Below, in pieces: positions 7,225 to 15,661 of a DNA stretch of 21,743 nt. A program made the position numbers and the translations under genes. Where the stretch lies: the NCBI GenBank assembly GCA_934149155.1, contig CAKPDZ010000024.1, forward strand, positions 1 to 21,743, read 5' to 3'. Position 1 is the stretch's first letter, and each line of letters begins with the position of its first letter. Below the pieces are notes generated by a model that saw nothing but the letters and a program-made list of their open reading frames with translations, ran no database searches and was not told the origin of the DNA. The stretch is from an uncultured Clostridia bacterium (lineage in GTDB: Bacteria > Bacillota > Clostridia > TANB77 > CAG-508).

Positions 7225-9663
7225 ATGGCAAAAAAGAAAAGTAGAAATAAAGGAAAAAGAAGCAAAAAACAATCAACAGATTTAGGTCTAGTTATAACAA
7301 TAATACTAAGTATATTACTAACAGTGCTTATATACACAGAATCTGGGTATATAGGAATAGTTCTTAGTGACTTTTTTGGTGGAATGTTTGGAATAATAAA
7401 ATATGTAGTGCCAATAGGAGCTTTTGCGGTATCAATAAAAAAGGCATGTAAAGATGATGATGAATATATATCATCGAAAATATTGCAATATGCATTATTG
7501 CTGATATTTGTTGCAGTAATACTTAGTGTATATGAAATATATAATGGTGAAATTAATATTGAACAAAACATTTCAGAGGTTGTAAAAGATGCATATGCTC
7601 TGGGGGAAAATAATATAGGTGGAGGAGCATTAGGTACAATTGCTGCAGTACCACTATTTAAATTATTTGGAAAAGTTGGAACTATTATATTAAGTATTGG
7701 AGTATCATTAATATTATTTGCTGTAACATTTGGAATAGATATTTCAGAAATGATAAGTAATTGGATTCAATCAGGAGTTGAGAATAGAAAAGAAAAGCAA
7801 GAAGAAAAATTACAAATTAGAGAAGAAAGAAAAGCTGCAAGATTAGAAGCAAGAAATGCTCAAAGAATGCAAATTCAAAAAGAAGGTAAAAGAGCCAAAA
7901 CGATAAATGAAAATAGAAAAGCATATTTAGAAATAGAAGAAGAGCCAAAAGGTCCAGAAGAAGTAGAACAAATAAAAATAAATCTAAATGGTAGAACTAT
8001 CGAAGAAGAACCTAATAAAAAAGGAAGAAAAAAATTCAAACACGATAAAGATGATTTAGTTCCATTAGGAATGGAAGAAAAGCCAAAAATGGAACCAGAT
8101 TTTATAGAAGGAAATCTATTTAAAAAAGAAGAAGAAACTAAAGAAGAAAAAGTAAAAGAAGTATTACAATTAGAGCATGCTGTTGCTGTAGAAGATGAGC
8201 ATTATGAATATCCACCAGTAGAATTATTAAGTAAAGGTACTAAAAAGGCATTAAAAGGTGGTGCAAAAGCACTAACTGATGTAGCAACTAGATTACAAAA
8301 AACTTTATATAGTTTTGGAGTACAAGCTAAAGTAGAAAATGTATCTGTTGGACCTGCTATTACAAGATATGAACTAAAACCAGCAGAAGGTGTTCGTGTA
8401 AGTAAAATTGCTAATTTGGCTGATGATATAGCATTAAATTTAGCTGCTGAAACAATAAGAATTGAAGCACCAATTCCAGGAAAACAAGCAGTTGGAATAG
8501 AAGTGCCAAATACTGAAAAGGAAACAGTACATTTTAGAGATGTTGTAGAAAGTGATGCATTCCAAGATAGCAAATCAAAATTAAGTGTGGCATTAGGAAA
8601 AGATGTTGCAGGAAATATGGAAATAGCAGATATTGCAAAAATGCCTCATGCATTAATTGCAGGTGCAACAGGATCAGGAAAAAGTGTGTGTATAAATACT
8701 TTAATAACAAGTATAATTTATAAAGCAAAACCAAGTGAAGTAAAATTTGTAATGGTAGACCCAAAAGTTGTAGAATTATCTGTTTACAATGGAATTCCAC
8801 ATTTGTTAATTCCAGTAGTAACAGATCCTAAAAAAGCTGCAGGTGCATTAGCTTGGGCAGTACAAGAAATGGATAACAGATATAATTTATTTGCACAAAA
8901 GGGTGTTAGAGACTTAAAAGGTTATAATGCTATGGCAGAAAAAGAAGGAATTGGAACATTACCACAAATAGTTATAATAATAGACGAGTTAGCAGATTTA
9001 ATGATGGTTGCAGCAAAAGAAGTAGAAGATTCAATTTGTAGATTAGCTCAAAAAGCAAGAGCAGCAGGTATGCACTTAATAATTGCAACACAACGTCCAT
9101 CTGTTGATGTAATTACAGGTATAATCAAAGCAAATATACCATCAAGAATTGCATTTGCAGTATCATCACAAGTAGATTCAAGAACAATTTTAGACCAAGT
9201 AGGAGCAGAAAAACTATTAGGAAAAGGTGATATGTTATTCTATCCATCAGGAGCACCAAAGCCAGTTAGAGTTCAAGGGGCATTTGTTTCTGATGAAGAA
9301 GTTGAAAAGATTGTATCATTTGTTAAATCAAATGGAGTTGCTACATATAATGAAGATATATTAGAAACAATTGAAAATGGAAATAAAACAGATAAAGAAA
9401 TATCACAAGATCAAGATCCTGATGATGATACAGATCCATTCTTAATGGATGCAATTGATGTTGTTGTAGAAACAGGTCAAGCTTCAACATCATTTATACA
9501 AAGAAAATTTAAAGTTGGATATGCTAGAGCTGGTAGAATTATTGATCAAATGGAAGAAAGAGGCGTTATTTCTGGTTATCAAGGAAGTAAACCTCGTCAA
9601 GTTCTTATGTCTCTTGAAAAGTTACAAGAGCTTAAAATGGGCACAAATTCAGAAGAAGCATAA
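7225..9663 (+). CDS. ftsK: FtsK/SpoIIIE DNA translocase
   Basis: This hexameric, ATP-driven pump moves chromosomal DNA through the division septum or into the forespore. Four membrane segments occupy about residues 20-165. A charged Lys/Glu linker (about 175-325) follows. The motor has Walker A GATGSGKS (480-487) and Walker B IIIDELADL with Asp587-Glu588. The C-terminal gamma winged-helix domain, which reads polarising DNA sequences, includes FIQRKFKVGYARAGRIID. At 812 residues it is close to B. subtilis SpoIIIE (787). The frame is open upstream to 7135, but that extension only translates the 32-bp repeats. The ATG at 7225 has AAAGGGG five bases before it. Given dpaA in the same window, a SpoIIIE role in sporulation is likely but inferred. 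Confidence 0.95.
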   Translation: MAKKKSRNKGKRSKKQSTDLGLVITIILSILLTVLIYTESGYIGIVLSDFFGGMFGIIKYVVPIGAFAVSIKKACKDDDEYISSKILQYALLLIFVAVILSVYEIYNGEINIEQNISEVVKDAYALGENNIGGGALGTIAAVPLFKLFGKVGTIILSIGVSLILFAVTFGIDISEMISNWIQSGVENRKEKQEEKLQIREERKAARLEARNAQRMQIQKEGKRAKTINENRKAYLEIEEEPKGPEEVEQIKINLNGRTIEEEPNKKGRKKFKHDKDDLVPLGMEEKPKMEPDFIEGNLFKKEEETKEEKVKEVLQLEHAVAVEDEHYEYPPVELLSKGTKKALKGGAKALTDVATRLQKTLYSFGVQAKVENVSVGPAITRYELKPAEGVRVSKIANLADDIALNLAAETIRIEAPIPGKQAVGIEVPNTEKETVHFRDVVESDAFQDSKSKLSVALGKDVAGNMEIADIAKMPHALIAGATGSGKSVCINTLITSIIYKAKPSEVKFVMVDPKVVELSVYNGIPHLLIPVVTDPKKAAGALAWAVQEMDNRYNLFAQKGVRDLKGYNAMAEKEGIGTLPQIVIIIDELADLMMVAAKEVEDSICRLAQKARAAGMHLIIATQRPSVDVITGIIKANIPSRIAFAVSSQVDSRTILDQVGAEKLLGKGDMLFYPSGAPKPVRVQGAFVSDEEVEKIVSFVKSNGVATYNEDILETIENGNKTDKEISQDQDPDDDTDPFLMDAIDVVVETGQASTSFIQRKFKVGYARAGRIIDQMEERGVISGYQGSKPRQVLMSLEKLQELKMGTNSEEA

Positions 9664-9688
9664 GTGTCCTTGAATTTATATTTGAGAT

Positions 9689-9873
9689 TTTCGATGCTTT
9701 AAATAAAACTTTAAATGAAGTGACGAATGTGCATGGAGAAACTTTAGAAATTCTATGCAATTTTATGGAAAGAGTTCACGAGAGTGGGAGCTGCCATAAA
9801 ATAAATTAGAATTTCTTAAGTTTAGTAATAAGCCGAGGAATGTAATGCAAAGTTTTATTTAAAGCATTGAAAA
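9689..9873 (+). ncRNA. Candidate structured RNA, nested 185-nt hairpin
   Basis: Four nested helices are visible in the ftsK-orphan intergenic region. P1 pairs 9689-9712 with 9849-9872 (24 bp, one G-T wobble; a further T-A at 9688/9873). P2 pairs 9739-9755 with 9807-9823 (one T-T mismatch). P3 pairs 9760-9768 with 9794-9802 (9 bp). P4 pairs 9773-9779 with 9784-9792 around a GAGA (GNRA-type) tetraloop. P1 and P2 are separated by a nearly symmetric loop of 26 and 25 bases. The hairpin ends 10 bases before the Shine-Dalgarno site of the next gene. The size and the closing-stem/central-bubble shape recall 6S RNA, but I do not recognise a known family. A miniature inverted-repeat element or a cis-acting leader are alternatives. 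No open frame over 20 codons with a start was seen inside. Confidence 0.6.
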
Positions 9874-9893
9874 AACAAAAGAAAGGAGAAGGC

Positions 9894-11396
9894 ATGTTTA
9901 AGAAAATAATAAAGAAAGATAAAAATGAAGAATTAGAGAGAATATTAGACGAAAAGCAAATAGACGAACAAGCAAGAAATCTTCTCCAAGGAATATTATA
10001 CAAAATAGAAGTCTCATATAAAGACTATCAAAAAGCAAAAGCAATAGAACAAACAGAAGAACAATATGTAGATCAATTAATAATAAACATAAAGAAAAAA
10101 TGTAACAAAATACAAGTAATAAAAGTAAGTCAAAAGTTAAAAGACGAAGAATTAGAAAAGAAACTAAAAGAAAACAAGTTTATAATTACAGATGAAGAAA
10201 TAATAAGTTATCCAATAGAAGAAAAATTATTATATGCAATAGAAAAAAAATCAAATAATGCAAAAATTCTAAATAATAAATATGAAGAAGCAACAATAGC
10301 AGTATCAAACTTTATAAATGTAGGAAAAAATATAGATAGATTAGAAGTTTTAAGAGATTTCAATGGATGGTCATGGACAACTATAAAAAAAGAAATAGAA
10401 AGCATAGATGCAAACTTAATATATCAATGTTTACAAATATTGTTTGGAAAAGAATTTATGGACAACTGGATTCAAGATAAAGATGGAATAATTGATTATT
10501 TTGAAGTCATGGCAAATGATGGAAAAAAATATGGTAAACAAACAATAGAAAGATTAAAAGAATTATTAATTAAAATTGCTATGATAAATGGAGTAAAAGA
10601 AAACAAAGAATTTTCAGATCAAATATCAAAAAAACTAAAAGAAGTAAAAAAAGAATTAAAAGTATATGAAGATACAGAGACTAATATAGAAAGACTTTCT
10701 GAAAATAGAAGAAAAGCAATGAAACAATTAAAAGACATTGAAAAAATACTAAGACAAGAATCAAGGCTAATGGCAGAATATGAAAAAAGGGATAATGTAT
10801 TTAATATAAAAGTACTAAAAAAAGAATTTTCAGACAAGAGAAGTAAGCTATTAAACGAAATAAGCGAATACAATTATTTATTAAACCCTATGAATTATAT
10901 GAAAGAAAAGAAAAAACTAGAAGATGAAAAAGCTAGACTAGACATAAAAAGAACAACTAAAAAACAAAAAGAAGAATTAATAGCTGAATTCATAGAAATC
11001 TTTCTAAAATGCTTTAACATAAAAATAAAAGAAAGTATAGAACAAGAAGAAATTGTAAAATTAATATATCAATTTAGATACTTTATGTGTTTACCATATG
11101 ATTTAGAAAGCAATGTAAAAGATATAAAGAAATTTGAAGAAGATATAGAAAAAACAGAAAAATTATTAGCCAAAAAAGCAATTGACAATAAAGTAATAAA
11201 TAAAATACCATTTGAAGTAATGCAACATATTTTAGAAACGAGAATAATAGTATTAGAAGAACTATATTATAAAGTAGAGCAAGAAGAAGAAAAATATTAT
11301 GTACAAATATTTGATGAAAACATAACAGAAGAAAAAATTGAAATAAAATCAATAGGAAAAACTAAGATAAACAAAAAGATAAAAATATTTATGTAA
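9894..11396 (+). CDS. Unrecognised 500-residue coiled-coil protein
   Basis: I do not recognise this protein. It is hydrophilic and very rich in Lys, Glu and Ile, with no signal peptide or membrane segment, so it is probably cytoplasmic. Strong heptad-type coiled coil is likely at about 225-345. More globular parts lie at about 130-215 (with RDFNGWSWTTIKKEIESID) and 370-450. The end of the protein looks beta-rich and basic (KIEIKSIGKTKINKKIKIFM). The ATG at 9894 has AAAGGAG (9882-9888) five bases before it. A TTG at 9867 in the same frame lies inside the P1 arm of the structured region and lacks a ribosome site. It lies between ftsK and a beta-CASP nuclease; the context gives no firm function. 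Confidence 0.85.
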   Translation: MFKKIIKKDKNEELERILDEKQIDEQARNLLQGILYKIEVSYKDYQKAKAIEQTEEQYVDQLIINIKKKCNKIQVIKVSQKLKDEELEKKLKENKFIITDEEIISYPIEEKLLYAIEKKSNNAKILNNKYEEATIAVSNFINVGKNIDRLEVLRDFNGWSWTTIKKEIESIDANLIYQCLQILFGKEFMDNWIQDKDGIIDYFEVMANDGKKYGKQTIERLKELLIKIAMINGVKENKEFSDQISKKLKEVKKELKVYEDTETNIERLSENRRKAMKQLKDIEKILRQESRLMAEYEKRDNVFNIKVLKKEFSDKRSKLLNEISEYNYLLNPMNYMKEKKKLEDEKARLDIKRTTKKQKEELIAEFIEIFLKCFNIKIKESIEQEEIVKLIYQFRYFMCLPYDLESNVKDIKKFEEDIEKTEKLLAKKAIDNKVINKIPFEVMQHILETRIIVLEELYYKVEQEEEKYYVQIFDENITEEKIEIKSIGKTKINKKIKIFM

Positions 11397-11398
11397 TG

Positions 11399-11411
11399 GT
11401 GCAATATGCAC
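11399..11411. repeat. Small palindrome GTGCA-N3-TGCAC
   Basis: Perfect 5-bp arms GTGCA (11399-11403) and TGCAC (11407-11411) lie 3 bases after the orphan stop codon and about 5 bases before the Shine-Dalgarno region of the next gene. Similar GTGCA arms bound the ACCGGT repeat before rimO. It may be a remnant of that repeat family or chance. Confidence 0.35.
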
Positions 11412-11430
11412 AAGAAAGGGAAGGAAACAT

Positions 11431-13074
11431 ATGAAAATAACATTTTTAGGAGCAACTAAAACAGTTACAGGTTCAAACTTTTTAGTAGAAGCAGCAGGTA
11501 AAAGATTTTTAGTTGACTGTGGAATGTATCAAGGAAAAGCAGAATTAGAATTGGAAAATTACAATCCATTTGATTATAATCCAGCAGAAATAGACTTTAT
11601 GCTATTAACACATGCACACATAGACCATTCTGGAAGAATTCCAAAATTATATAATGAAGGTTTTAAAGGACCTATATATGCACATAAAGCAACATGTGAC
11701 TTATGTGGAATAATGTTACCAGATAGTGGACACATTCAAGAAATGGAATCAGAATGGAAAAATAAAAAGAGAATAAGAAAAGGTGAAGAACCATTACCAC
11801 CATTATATACAGCAGAAGATGCAATAAATTGTCAAGAAATATTTGTGCCAGTAAAATATGATGAAATAATCCAAATAGACGAAAATATCAATGTAAGATT
11901 TAATGATGCTGGACATATGTTAGGTTCAAGCATTATAGAAATCTGGGCAAATGAAGATGGAAAAGAAACAAAAGCAGTGTTTACAGGAGACTTGGGAAAT
12001 AATGACTTACCATTATTAAGTTCTCCAACAATGATAGAAAATTGTGATTATTTAGTAATGGAATCAACATATGGAAGCAGATTACATATAAGAAATAATC
12101 AAAAAGCAGAAATATTCTTAAATGTAGTATCAGAAACAATTGATAATGGAGGAACAGTAGTAATTCCATCATTTGCAGTAGGAAGAACACAAGAAATATT
12201 ATACGAATTAAACAAAATAAAAGAAAACACAAGTGATGAAGAATTTATAAGAAAATACAAAACATTGATGAGAGTACCTGTATATGTAGACAGCCCATTA
12301 GCAATATCTGCAACAGAGATATTCAAGCAAAATACAGATTTGTTTGATGATGAAATAAAAGAAGAAATGGAAAAAGGAGATAATCCATTAGAATTTCCAG
12401 GATTAAAATTCACTCAAACAGCAGATGAATCTAAAGCGTTAAATGAAAGTTCAGAACCATCAATAATAATATCAGCAAGTGGAATGTGTGATGTAGGAAG
12501 AATAAAACATCATTTAAAACACAATATTTGGAATCCAAATAGTACAATATTATTTGTAGGATATCAAGCACCAGGAACACTTGGATATTCAATTGTAAAT
12601 GGAGCAAAAAAAGTAACAATATTTGGAGAAGAATTTGCTGTAAATGCTAGAATTGAATATATAGAAGGATATTCAGGTCATGCTGACCAAGAATGGTTAA
12701 TGAACTTTGTATATTCATTTATATCAAAACCAACACATATCTTCTTAGTGCATGGAGAAGAGGAATCTCAAGATGTATTAAGAGATAAAATTGTAGAAGA
12801 AACAGGAATAGGAGTTACAATTCCAGAGTATGGTGAAACATATGAATTAGTAGGAGACACACAATTAGTTGGTAAGATTAGAATAAGAAAAGCTAAGAGT
12901 ATGAGACAAGAAATTTTAGCTAGATTAAGCAAATTACAACGTGAAATTAAAGATATGGATGCAAGTGTAAAAGAAGATGTAGAAAATACAGAATTACATG
13001 ATGAAGACATGTTTAGAATAAATGAAAAGATTAAAGACCTAGAACAACAAATTTTAAATATTATAGAAGGGTAG
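11431..13074 (+). CDS. Beta-CASP metallo-beta-lactamase RNase
   Basis: This is a 547-residue zinc-dependent nuclease of the COG1236 type (YSH1/CPSF73-like), a family whose bacterial members act in RNA processing or decay. The metallo-beta-lactamase core starts with MKITFLGATKTVTGSNFL and has the metal ligands HAHIDH (61-66). The beta-CASP part shows STYGSR, PSFAVGRTQEILYEL, DSPLAISATEIF and ISASGMCDVGRIKHHL. Late conserved histidines are His417 (YSGHAD) and His441 (LVHGE). The last 60 residues form a charged helical tail that is dispensable for the fold. AAGGGAAGGAA (11416-11426) precedes the ATG. It is not RNase J, which has a different C-terminal domain. The next gene starts 9 bases after its stop, so the two are co-transcribed. 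Confidence 0.9.
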   Translation: MKITFLGATKTVTGSNFLVEAAGKRFLVDCGMYQGKAELELENYNPFDYNPAEIDFMLLTHAHIDHSGRIPKLYNEGFKGPIYAHKATCDLCGIMLPDSGHIQEMESEWKNKKRIRKGEEPLPPLYTAEDAINCQEIFVPVKYDEIIQIDENINVRFNDAGHMLGSSIIEIWANEDGKETKAVFTGDLGNNDLPLLSSPTMIENCDYLVMESTYGSRLHIRNNQKAEIFLNVVSETIDNGGTVVIPSFAVGRTQEILYELNKIKENTSDEEFIRKYKTLMRVPVYVDSPLAISATEIFKQNTDLFDDEIKEEMEKGDNPLEFPGLKFTQTADESKALNESSEPSIIISASGMCDVGRIKHHLKHNIWNPNSTILFVGYQAPGTLGYSIVNGAKKVTIFGEEFAVNARIEYIEGYSGHADQEWLMNFVYSFISKPTHIFLVHGEEESQDVLRDKIVEETGIGVTIPEYGETYELVGDTQLVGKIRIRKAKSMRQEILARLSKLQREIKDMDASVKEDVENTELHDEDMFRINEKIKDLEQQILNIIEG

Positions 13075-13083
13075 AGGAATACA

Positions 13084-14982
13084 ATGGATAAGTACCTAAA
13101 TGAAGGGATAATAGGAAACAAAAATATGTTAGTAACATTTTCCGCAAAAGGGGAAATGTTACGATTATCATATCCAAATAGAGATAATAGACAATATTTA
13201 AAATATTTTCATACAGGAATGAAAATAAATGATTCATGTTTAATTAATTTACATGAAGATATAAACAATAATTATTTACAATATTATGACACAGATACAA
13301 ATATATTAAATACAGAAATAACTAACACATATTTTAATTTGAAAATATTACAAACAGATTTTGTTACAATAAAAGAGGACATACTTGTTAAAAAATATAC
13401 ATTTATAAATGAAAGCAATATAGATTTAGATGTTAAATTTTTAATACATTCAGAATTATTATCAGATCAAAATAATTTTGTAAGTGGGATGAAAATTGAT
13501 ACAGGTATGATTCAATATGCACATGATTTTTCAGTAGCAACATTTGCAAAATCAACAAAATTGTTAAGTCATCAAATAAATGATACAAGAAGTACAATAG
13601 GTTCAGGAGTTATAGGTGGAAAAGACTATATTGGTATGTCTAAAGATTCAAGCATAAGTTATGACATAGGAATAATCAAACCAGAAGAGAAAAAAGAACT
13701 TGAAATTTGCGTAATCATTGATGAAAATAAAAAGACAATGCAATTGTTTGAAGATGAAATAGAAAGAGTAAGAAGAATCGACTTTAACAAAGAATATAAT
13801 GATACAAAATCATATTGGAGAAAATATGTAAAATCTCACAATGGACTTAATTTAAAAGATCCAGAAAATAGTTATGATGAAAAAATTCAAGATATATACA
13901 GAAGAACGATTTTGCTATTTCCATTATTAACAAATCAATCAACAGGAGGAATAATAGCAGCTCCAGAAGTTGACGAAGATTTAACACAATGTGGAAGATA
14001 TGCATATTGTTGGCCTAGAGATGCAGTATTTATAACAAAAGCATTAGATATATTAAATATGAAAAAAGAAACAGAAAAATTTTATAGCAATTTCTGCAGA
14101 ATGACACAAAGTAAAAATGGAATGTGGGAACAACGTTTCTATACAGATGGAAAATTGGCTCCATCTTGGGGATACCAAATAGATGAAACAGCTAGTGTTG
14201 TTTATGGAATATACTCACATTATGAATACACAAAAAGTGAAGAATTTTTGAAAGTAAATCTTCACATGTGCGAAAAGGCAATAGATTTTCTAAAAAGATA
14301 TGTTAGAGATTTATTTGATGAAACAGGAATATATCATGTAAGTTATGACTTATGGGAAATGTATGAAGGAGTTCATTTATATTCTTTATCAGCAATATTT
14401 GCAGCCTTCCAAGCAATGATAAATATTTACAAAGTATTAGGAAAAAATGTTTCTGACTTTGAAAATAATAGACTTAAAGATGAAAAGGTAAACAAAAATA
14501 TAAATGAAATTACAGCATTGCAAACTGAAATCAAAAAATATATTGAAGAAAATTTCTATGATGATACAAGAAAATCATATGTAAGAAATTTAGATGATAA
14601 GAGAATTGACATTAGTTTATTAGGTTCTGTTTATCCATTTAAAGTATTTTCACCAAAAGAGAAAAAGGTAGCGAACACAGTTGAAAATATTAATTTAAGA
14701 CTTAGAACATATACAGGTGGATATCAAAGATTTGAGTATGACCATTATAGAGGTGGGGCTCCTTGGCCAATTGCTAATCTATGGATGACTTTATATTATC
14801 TTGAAATTGGAGAAAAGAAAAAGGCAAAAGAGGCTTTTGATTTTGTTGTAAAGACTGCTGGAAAGCATAGCTTTTTAGGTGAACAAATTGATAATGAGAC
14901 TTTAAAACCTAATTGGGTTATTGGTCTTGGTTGGTCTCATGCCATGTTCATAATTGTTTTAGAAAAGTTAATGAATATGTAA
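13084..14982 (+). CDS. Glycoside hydrolase family 15 glucosidase
   Basis: GH15 enzymes release glucose from alpha-glucans or related sugars by inversion. The N-terminal beta-sandwich domain (about 1-270) precedes an (alpha/alpha)6 barrel. Signatures include CGRYAYCWPRDA (303-314), the likely general acid Glu425 in DLWEMYEG and the likely catalytic base Glu600 in FLGEQID. GGAPWPIANLWM and NWVIGLGWSHAMF are also typical. There is no signal peptide, so it acts in the cytoplasm. Substrates could be starch-derived oligosaccharides, glycogen, isomaltose or trehalose; the sequence alone does not decide. The ribosome site AGAGGA (13073-13078) overlaps the stop of the upstream nuclease gene. The last 250 bases use many T-ending codons, unlike the A-ending codons elsewhere. 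Confidence 0.92.
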   Translation: MDKYLNEGIIGNKNMLVTFSAKGEMLRLSYPNRDNRQYLKYFHTGMKINDSCLINLHEDINNNYLQYYDTDTNILNTEITNTYFNLKILQTDFVTIKEDILVKKYTFINESNIDLDVKFLIHSELLSDQNNFVSGMKIDTGMIQYAHDFSVATFAKSTKLLSHQINDTRSTIGSGVIGGKDYIGMSKDSSISYDIGIIKPEEKKELEICVIIDENKKTMQLFEDEIERVRRIDFNKEYNDTKSYWRKYVKSHNGLNLKDPENSYDEKIQDIYRRTILLFPLLTNQSTGGIIAAPEVDEDLTQCGRYAYCWPRDAVFITKALDILNMKKETEKFYSNFCRMTQSKNGMWEQRFYTDGKLAPSWGYQIDETASVVYGIYSHYEYTKSEEFLKVNLHMCEKAIDFLKRYVRDLFDETGIYHVSYDLWEMYEGVHLYSLSAIFAAFQAMINIYKVLGKNVSDFENNRLKDEKVNKNINEITALQTEIKKYIEENFYDDTRKSYVRNLDDKRIDISLLGSVYPFKVFSPKEKKVANTVENINLRLRTYTGGYQRFEYDHYRGGAPWPIANLWMTLYYLEIGEKKKAKEAFDFVVKTAGKHSFLGEQIDNETLKPNWVIGLGWSHAMFIIVLEKLMNM

Positions 14983-14992
14983 TTATATTTTG

Positions 14993-15018
14993 CGAGGCAT
15001 TATGCCTCGTTATTTTTT
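14993..15018 (+). terminator. Rho-independent terminator after GH15 gene
   Basis: CGAGGCA (14993-14999) pairs perfectly with TGCCTCG (15003-15009) around a TTA loop, followed by TTATTTTTT. It starts 10 bases after the GH15 stop. Confidence 0.9.
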
Positions 15019-15029
15019 GTTGAAAATAC

Positions 15030-15058
15030 TTGAAAAATTCGCGAAAACAATGTAAAAT
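15030..15058 (+). promoter_or_regulatory. Sigma-A type promoter for pth operon
   Basis: The -35 TTGAAA (15030-15035) and -10 TAAAAT (15053-15058) are separated by 17 bases; TATAAT also occurs at 15058-15063. It lies directly after the GH15 terminator and 33 bases before pth. It would drive pth, the RNase E/G gene, rimO and possibly the genes after it. Confidence 0.65.
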
Positions 15059-15091
15059 ATAATAGATAAAAAATGGAAAAGAGGCAGAAAA

Positions 15092-15649
15092 ATGTATTTA
15101 ATAATAGGATTAGGGAATCCAGAAGAAGAATACAGTAAAACAAGGCACAATATGGGATTTAATGCAATAAACAAAATTGCAGAGCAATATGGAATAAAAG
15201 TAAATAAAAGCAAATTTCAAGGATTATATGAATCAGCAATAATAGAAGGACAAAAAGTAATGTTAATAAAGCCACAAACATACATGAACTTAAGTGGAGA
15301 ATGTATAAAGCAATTTGTAGACTTCTACAAAATATCTAAAGAAGAAATATTAGTAATATATGATGACATGGACATTGAACCAGGCAAAATCAAAATAAGA
15401 AAAAAAGGTGGAGCAGGTGGGCACAATGGAATGAAGTCAATAATAAAAATGCTAGGAACAGAAGAATTTGCAAGAATAAGAACAGGAATTGGAAGACCTA
15501 AAAATAGTGGAGACGATATAAACTATGTAATAGGAGCAATACCAGAAGAAGAAATACCTAAGCTCGATGAAGGTGTGGAAAAAGCAAAAGAAGCAGTAAT
15601 AGAAATATTAAAAAATGGAATAGATTCCGCGATGAACCAATTAAATTAG
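15092..15649 (+). CDS. pth: Peptidyl-tRNA hydrolase
   Basis: Pth recycles tRNA by cleaving the ester bond of prematurely released peptidyl-tRNA. The N-terminus IIGLGNP carries Asn10, and the catalytic His19 is in TRHNMGF. KPQTYMNLSGE, YDDMDIEPGKIKIR and GGAGGHNGMKSI complete the active-site and substrate-binding motifs. The length of 185 residues is typical. AAGAGG (15079-15084) precedes the ATG. It opens a run of translation and RNA genes. In most Firmicutes mfd follows pth; here an RNase E/G gene follows after 12 bases. Confidence 0.96.
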   Translation: MYLIIGLGNPEEEYSKTRHNMGFNAINKIAEQYGIKVNKSKFQGLYESAIIEGQKVMLIKPQTYMNLSGECIKQFVDFYKISKEEILVIYDDMDIEPGKIKIRKKGGAGGHNGMKSIIKMLGTEEFARIRTGIGRPKNSGDDINYVIGAIPEEEIPKLDEGVEKAKEAVIEILKNGIDSAMNQLN

Positions 15650-15661
15650 AAAGGTAAAGAC

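Noticed and set aside
9670..9698. Own promoter for the structured RNA (TTGAAT with 17-base spacing).
   Set aside because: The corresponding -10 is GATGCT, only three matches to consensus; read-through from ftsK is equally possible.
9867..9893. TTG start nine codons upstream for the 500-residue orphan.
   Set aside because: The codon lies within the closing stem of the structured region and lacks a ribosome site; ATG 9894 has one.
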